NCBI GenBank assembly: GCA_021822995.1
Contig: JAKAPN010000021.1
Span: 838 to 9,871 of the forward strand
Reading direction: 5' to 3'
Source of the DNA: an archaeon
GTDB taxonomy: Archaea; Thermoproteota; Nitrososphaeria; Nitrososphaerales; Gagatemarchaeaceae
DNA: 9,034 nucleotides
Below, one piece after another: positions 5,271 to 9,034 of the stretch. The notes beneath the pieces are model-generated. The model was not told the DNA's origin. It was given only the letters and a program-made list of their open reading frames with translations, and did not search any database. Position 1 is the stretch's first letter. Each line of letters begins with the position of its first letter. Both the position numbers and the translations under genes were made by a program.

Positions 5271-6369
5271 CTGGGCCGGCGGAATCGAGCTTGGCCAGCT
5301 GGGCTATGGCTTCCTTCACCACTCCGATGCTGTTCAGGTAGTCCTTGATCTGGACCGTCTCCCCGTCGGTGTGGCTGGTTGCCGAGAGGCCCGGACCGTA
5401 AGTTATGCACTGGGCGCCTCCCTTATGGGCGAAGGTGTTCATGTCTCCGGTGCCGGTCTTCCGCACAAGCTTCGGTTTCGAATTCAGGCCCACGATGATC
5501 GCCCTCTGGAACGCTCTGACGAGGGTCGACCCAGCGTCAGCTTCGTAGGCCTCGGTGGGCGGACCTGCAGTCAGCTTGACCTTGACCCCCTCGCCAGCCA
5601 TTTCGGCGAGGGCGCGAACTTCCCTTACCGCGACCGACGAGTGCACCGAAGGAGGGAGTCGCAGGTCGAGCGTGGCCTCGCACAGCGCCGGGACGACGTT
5701 CTGATACGAGCCTGCCGTGACGACGGTAGGTGTGAGAGAAAGGGACCTGAAGTGGTCTCCTTCGACAGAGTTCGACAGCTCGTATCGCTTCAGCCTCGTC
5801 ATCATCGCGGAGAACTCGTCGAAGGCGCTACTGTGGGCCCAGGGGGACCCGGCGTGCCCGCCGGCCGTCTGGATCTTCACCTTTAGCCCGACCCTACCTC
5901 GGTAACCGATGGTCATTCTGTCAGCTCCAGCGGGTTCCCCAAAGACAGCGTAGTCGAACTTGCGCCCGCTCTTCATGAGCTGCTCGATCCCGGCGCCGTC
6001 TCCCTCCTCTTCGGTGACAGCTGCGAAGGTGACGCTGACCCCTGGGACGGCTGCCTCGGCGCCGGCGACCAGAAGCGCGCATAATGGGGACTTGGCGTCT
6101 GCCGCCCCCCTTCCGAAGAGAGCGTCCCTGGTCTTCCGGACGACGAGCTTGCCTGGGACGGTGTCCATGTGGCCGCAGAGCAGCAGGCGGATCTCCCCGC
6201 TGCCGGACTCGCCGAGCACGTTCCCCGCGCGGTCGACGCGTACTCTGGAATAGCCGAATAGTTTCATCTCGTCGGCGAGGTACGAGGCGAGCTCCCCCTC
6301 TTCGCCCGTGGGCGAGTAAACGCCCAACGAGTTCTCGAGCAGCCGCACCGGGCTGCTTCGCGCGCTCAT
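5260..6369 (-). CDS. lysK: [LysW]-lysine (or -ornithine) hydrolase, M20 peptidase family
   Basis: Last step of the LysW pathway: frees lysine (or ornithine in bifunctional lineages) from the carrier protein LysW. The 369 residues show the M20 metal-binding set: H67 and D69 in CGHMDTVPG, D91 in GRGAADAKSP, the acidic cluster E120-E122 in AAVTEEEGDG, E145 in VFGEPAG, and H333 in TSHTDGE. The dimerisation domain (about 155-270) includes GGHAGSPWAHSSAFDEF, and the TGTGDMNTF segment is at 305-313. I chose the ATG at 6369, four bases after the lysJ stop. An upstream in-frame TTG at 6414 would add 15 poorly conserved-looking residues and overlap lysJ by 41 bases. No clear ribosome binding site is seen at the ATG, so translation may depend on coupling to lysJ. 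The 3' end overlaps dtdA. Assigned as LysK rather than ArgE or DapE mainly because of the neighbouring lysY-lysZ-lysJ. Confidence 0.92.
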   Translation of the reverse strand: MSARSSPVRLLENSLGVYSPTGEEGELASYLADEMKLFGYSRVRVDRAGNVLGESGSGEIRLLLCGHMDTVPGKLVVRKTRDALFGRGAADAKSPLCALLVAGAEAAVPGVSVTFAAVTEEEGDGAGIEQLMKSGRKFDYAVFGEPAGADRMTIGYRGRVGLKVKIQTAGGHAGSPWAHSSAFDEFSAMMTRLKRYELSNSVEGDHFRSLSLTPTVVTAGSYQNVVPALCEATLDLRLPPSVHSSVAVREVRALAEMAGEGVKVKLTAGPPTEAYEADAGSTLVRAFQRAIIVGLNSKPKLVRKTGTGDMNTFAHKGGAQCITYGPGLSATSHTDGETVQIKDYLNSIGVVKEAIAQLAKLDSAGPARP

Positions 6370-6373
6370 CTCG

Positions 6374-7561
6374 CTAAACTCGGCCCTTCTCTGCCTCGCC
6401 GAGGACGCCGTCAAGCACGGCAGCCCCCTGGGACAACTGGGAGTCGGGCATCACCAGCGCAGGCAAGAGCCTGAAGGTGTCCCGCCCCGAATAGGCGAAG
6501 ATGACCCCCTTGGCCTGGGCCGACTGCAGCTGTGAGAGTATGTCGACCCGGGTCTGCATCGCTAACATCATCCCGAGCCCCCGCACCTCCTTTACCAGCA
6601 TGTGGGCGGACGCGATCTTGGCCAGCTCGGCTCTCAGGACCTCACCCTTCTCCTTGGCCCTGGAGGGAAGATCGTTCTTGGCGATGAAGTCGAGCGTAGC
6701 CGACCCCGCGGCGCAAGAGAGCGGGTTCCCCGCAAAGGTGCTGGTGTGCTCCCCGCCCTTGAGGCTCCCCGCGACCTCGTCGGTAGCGACAGCCGCCCCG
6801 ATGGGGAGGCCCCCACCGAGACCCTTGGAGACGGACATGATGTCAGGGACGACGCCGAAATGCTCTGACGCCCACATCTTCCCGGTCCTGCCGAGGCCCG
6901 ACTGGATTTCGTCCAAGATCAGCAGAGCCCCTCTTTTGTCGCAGATCTCTCTGACCTCCTTGAAGTAGTCCTGAGGGGGGACGATGACTCCCGATTCCCC
7001 CTGGATGGGTTCGGCGATCACCGCGGCGGTGTCCGCGTCTACGAGCTGGGAAAGCGACTGGGCGTCGCCGAACTCCGCGAAGTCGAACCCTTCGAGGAGC
7101 GGCCCGAACGGGTCCCTGTACTTCTTGTTCCAGGTGGCTGAGAGCGAGCCGTAGGTCTTCCCATGGAAGCCACCCTTCATCGACACTATCTTCTTCCTGG
7201 AGGTGTGACGCCTCGCGAGCTTAATGGCGGCTTCGACGGATTCGGTCCCGGTGTTGGTAAGGAGGGCTTTGCCAAGCCCCCGCGGCGCGGCCTTCACCAG
7301 CCGCTCCAGGAACCCAGCCCGGGCGTCGTTGTAGAACGAGCCGTGGCAGGTTATCAGCTTCTCGGACTGCGCCCTTACTGCTTCGACGACCGCGTCGTTG
7401 CAGTGCCCGACGATCGCGACCCCGATTCCGCTCATGAAGTCGATGTACTCCTTTCCGTCCGAGTCCCATACCAGCGAGCCCTTGCCCCTGACAATGGCGA
7501 TCGGGAACTTCTTGAAGGCTGACGCGCCGAACGCCCCCTCGAGCTCTTCTATGCCGCTCAT
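6374..7561 (-). CDS. lysJ: [LysW]-aminoadipate semialdehyde / glutamate semialdehyde transaminase (class III, PLP)
   Basis: Transfers an amino group from glutamate to the LysW-bound semialdehyde, giving LysW-lysine (or LysW-ornithine). The 395 residues carry the class III aminotransferase features: NTGTESVEAAIKLAR at 103-117 (phosphate-binding turn), GGFHGKTYGSLSAT at 130-143, EPIQGESGV at 184-192, LLILDEIQSGLGRTG at 213-227 with D217 contacting the pyridine nitrogen, and the PLP lysine K246 in SVSKGLGGGLPIGA. HTSTFAGNP at 272-280 and R364 (substrate carboxylate) follow. The ATG overlaps the lysZ stop (ATGA) and has a perfect GGTGATC ribosome binding site eight bases upstream. ArgD is a close homologue; the pathway context makes LysJ, possibly serving both lysine and arginine, the better name. 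Confidence 0.93.
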   Translation of the reverse strand: MSGIEELEGAFGASAFKKFPIAIVRGKGSLVWDSDGKEYIDFMSGIGVAIVGHCNDAVVEAVRAQSEKLITCHGSFYNDARAGFLERLVKAAPRGLGKALLTNTGTESVEAAIKLARRHTSRKKIVSMKGGFHGKTYGSLSATWNKKYRDPFGPLLEGFDFAEFGDAQSLSQLVDADTAAVIAEPIQGESGVIVPPQDYFKEVREICDKRGALLILDEIQSGLGRTGKMWASEHFGVVPDIMSVSKGLGGGLPIGAAVATDEVAGSLKGGEHTSTFAGNPLSCAAGSATLDFIAKNDLPSRAKEKGEVLRAELAKIASAHMLVKEVRGLGMMLAMQTRVDILSQLQSAQAKGVIFAYSGRDTFRLLPALVMPDSQLSQGAAVLDGVLGEAEKGRV

Positions 7562-8367
7562 CGGCTGCTGATCACCGTGCAGGCTTCGTGGGACAAGGCG
7601 CGGCTCAGCGGCTCCTGCCGGCCTCCCGAGCAGATGATCGCTTCGCTGACGCCGCCTTCGATCGCTTCCACCGCGCCCATCACCTTCTTCTGCATCCCAA
7701 ACCCGATGTCGTGGAGCCTCGACGACGCCTCCGAGGTCGTCAGTCGGGGGACCAGGTTTCCGTCGAGCACCAGCCCGTCCACGTTCGTGAAGAAGACCAC
7801 AGCGTCGGCTCTGATCCCGGCTGCGACGGCGGAAGCCGCCCGGTCGCCGTCCACGTTGAGAGGCTCTGCCTCGTCCCCTGAGGCCACGGGCGACACGACG
7901 GGGACGTACCCTTGCGACAGTAGAGATTCGAGCAGAGGCGCGTTGACCCCCACCACCTTCCCGGTGTACCCCCCTTCTATCGCCACTTTCCTGCCCCTGT
8001 CGTCGATGATCACCAGCTTCGACTTGCGCTTCCCGGAGAGGATTCGGGCGTCGGCGCCGGACACGGAAACGCCGCTCAGCCCGGCCTTTGCCAGCGCCCT
8101 GACGATGCGCTTTGCGAGAAGCCCGCTCATCACCATCTGGTAGATCTCCGCCGTCTCCAGGTCTGTGTACCTGCTCCGGATCCCGTCAGGGGACACCACG
8201 AACTTCTGCTCCTTGCCGAGCCGAGTGGCGTACTCGGTCACCACCTCTCCTCCGCCGTGGACGATGATGATCTGGTGCAAGGAGGCGAGGGCCTTGATGT
8301 CTTCTATGAGGGATGCGGGGACACCTGTTTTCATCAGACTTCCGCCCACTTTGACGACAATCCTCAT
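7558..8367 (-). CDS. lysZ: [LysW]-aminoadipate (or -glutamate) kinase, amino acid kinase family
   Basis: Phosphorylates the side-chain carboxylate of the LysW-attached aminoadipate (or glutamate) using ATP. The 269 residues show the N-terminal VKVGGSL with catalytic K6, the glycine loop VHGGG at 36-40, the substrate loop SPDGIRSRYTD at 59-69 (the RSRYTD form I associate with LysZ rather than ordinary ArgB), GGYTGKV at 132-138, EPLNVDGDRAASAVA at 168-182, VFFTNVDGLV at 191-200 and the ATP-site lysines K227/K228 in MQKKVMGA. The ATG lies four bases after the lysY stop, with GGTG seven bases upstream; the 3' end overlaps lysJ by four bases. Middle of the lysY-Z-J-K operon. Confidence 0.93.
   Translation of the reverse strand: MRIVVKVGGSLMKTGVPASLIEDIKALASLHQIIIVHGGGEVVTEYATRLGKEQKFVVSPDGIRSRYTDLETAEIYQMVMSGLLAKRIVRALAKAGLSGVSVSGADARILSGKRKSKLVIIDDRGRKVAIEGGYTGKVVGVNAPLLESLLSQGYVPVVSPVASGDEAEPLNVDGDRAASAVAAGIRADAVVFFTNVDGLVLDGNLVPRLTTSEASSRLHDIGFGMQKKVMGAVEAIEGGVSEAIICSGGRQEPLSRALSHEACTVISSR
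7570..7576 (-). promoter_or_regulatory. Strong ribosome binding site of lysJ inside the end of lysZ
   Basis: GGTGATC on the minus strand matches the complement of the archaeal 16S 3' end over seven bases and sits eight bases before the lysJ ATG. It is the best ribosome binding site in the window. It shows that internal operon genes here use Shine-Dalgarno initiation, in contrast to the first genes after promoters, which look leaderless. Confidence 0.65.
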
Positions 8368-8371
8368 GTTG

Positions 8372-9034
8372 CTACACCGGGTGGAGGGGCGCCATCGCCA
8401 GGCCCGTCTTCTCGTCCAGTCCGAGCATCAGGTTCATGGATTGGATCGCGTTGCCAGCGGCTCCCTTGATCAGGTTGTCAGTGGCCGAAAGCGCCACAAG
8501 GCGGCCGGTCCTCTGCTCGATCTCGAACCCGACATCGCAGAAGTTGGAGCCTACCACCAGCTTGGGGTCTGGGAGCCTGAAGGGCCCCTGCTTGTCCCTG
8601 ACCATGCGGACGAACCCGCCTCCGCCGTAAAACGCGCGATAGGCCTTCCAGATGTCTGGGGCTTTGGGCTCGACCGTGGTGAACAGATGGGAGGTGATGA
8701 GGATGCCCCTGACCATGTTGACCGCGTGAGCGGACATCGACACGCGGACCTCCTCCCCTGCCATCGTCGCGAGGACCTGTTCGATCTCCGCGGCGTGCCT
8801 ATGTCCGGCCGGCTTGTACGGCCTTACTACGCTGAACCTTTCCGAGAAGTGAGTGGATAGGGAAGGCTTCCCTCCTGCGCCGGACGAACCAACCTTGGCG
8901 TCTACGACGATGTGGTCACGATCGATCTGGAGGGATTTCTCTCTCAGTAGCGGAGCCAGCGCGAGTATCGCCGTGATCGCCATGCACCCCGGAGAAGAGA
9001 CGAGCCGGGCTCCCTTCACCTCGTCTCTGTTGAT
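8372..9034 (-). CDS. lysY: [LysW]-aminoadipyl phosphate / glutamyl phosphate reductase, C-terminal part (runs off the right edge)
   Basis: Reduces the LysW-bound acyl phosphate to the semialdehyde with NADPH. The 220 residues in the window are the C-terminal two thirds or so. The frame is open to the edge (INRDEVKGAR and onwards), so the GTG at 9019 is an internal valine, not a start. The catalytic cysteine is in SSPGCMA (visible residue 17), followed by VGSSGAGG (49-56). PAGHRHAAEIEQ (75-86) has the His expected in the ArgC/LysY family. The dimer region SAHAVNMVRGI (101-111) and the conserved end GAAGNAIQSMNLMLGLDE (191-208) complete it. It is the first lys gene seen here; the missing N-terminal NADPH-binding half, and probably lysX and lysW, would lie beyond the edge. 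Confidence 0.92.
   Translation of the reverse strand: MNRDEVKGARLVSSPGCMAITAILALAPLLREKSLQIDRDHIVVDAKVGSSGAGGKPSLSTHFSERFSVVRPYKPAGHRHAAEIEQVLATMAGEEVRVSMSAHAVNMVRGILITSHLFTTVEPKAPDIWKAYRAFYGGGGFVRMVRDKQGPFRLPDPKLVVGSNFCDVGFEIEQRTGRLVALSATDNLIKGAAGNAIQSMNLMLGLDEKTGLAMAPLHPV

Noticed and set aside
5110..5886. 258-codon open frame on the plus strand
   Set aside because: It lies across the end of dtdA and opposite lysK, both of which have clear motifs. Its translation is rich in Arg, Ser and Gly with no recognisable domain, as expected for a GC-rich shadow frame.
6370..6414. TTG start at 6414 giving a 15-residue longer LysK
   Set aside because: It would overlap lysJ by 41 bases and add a charged segment with no family match. 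The ATG four bases after the lysJ stop fits the tight operon spacing.
8165..8860. 231-codon open frame on the plus strand
   Set aside because: It is antisense to lysZ and lysY, whose catalytic motifs are intact. The translation shows no domain.
9017..9019. GTG as the start of lysY
   Set aside because: The frame stays open to the window edge, and the catalytic cysteine motif lies only a few residues later, so a start here would remove the whole NADPH-binding part. The gene is simply cut by the window.
1..9034. Mobile element, CRISPR array, tRNA/rRNA gene or defence island
   Set aside because: Nearly every base is covered by recognised housekeeping genes. I saw no array-like direct repeats, terminal inverted repeats, transposase or integrase motifs, and no tRNA-like fold in the short gaps.

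Overview
The window is archaeal, GC-rich and almost entirely coding. Archaeal markers include the P0 (L10) and P1-type L12 stalk proteins, an Spt5-type NusG, a tiny one-helix SecE, the archaeal D-aminoacyl-tRNA deacylase DtdA, and the LysW-carrier lysine (possibly also arginine) pathway. TATA-like boxes lie about 25-35 bases upstream of several starts, and several starts are TTG or GTG. The N-terminus of alanyl-tRNA synthetase and the LysW-type pathway point towards the Nitrososphaerota (Thaumarchaeota) or a close relative; this placement rests on remembered family resemblance, not on a search.

Layout. 1-573 (minus) is the N-terminal part of alanyl-tRNA synthetase, running off the left edge. 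674-1186 (plus) is a GNAT acetyltransferase divergent from it. 1219-1524 (plus) is the L12 stalk protein with its own TATA box and a T-rich terminator. 4385-1613 (minus) is a compact secE-spt5-rpl11-rpl1-rpl10 transcription/translation operon, convergent with L12. 4428-5270 (plus) is dtdA, divergent from secE across a very short promoter region. 9034-5260 (minus) is lysY-lysZ-lysJ-lysK, tightly packed, entering from the right edge and overlapping the 3' end of dtdA by 11 bases.

How the genes work together. L11, P0 and L12 build the GTPase-associated stalk, and L1 forms the other ribosomal stalk. Spt5 is an RNA polymerase processivity factor and SecE a subunit of the translocon. AlaS and DtdA both serve aminoacyl-tRNA supply and quality. 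LysZ phosphorylates the LysW-bound substrate, LysY reduces it, LysJ aminates it and LysK releases the product from LysW. LysW and LysX are not in the window and would be expected beyond the right edge.

I see no mobile element, CRISPR array, RNA gene or defence-like island, and nothing I would call a new system. The points worth a second look are gene arrangement (L12 inverted relative to the rest of its operon), a P0 protein without the usual acidic tail but with an internal 26-residue repeat, a possible GNAT-L12 link, compact shared promoters, and start-codon use.
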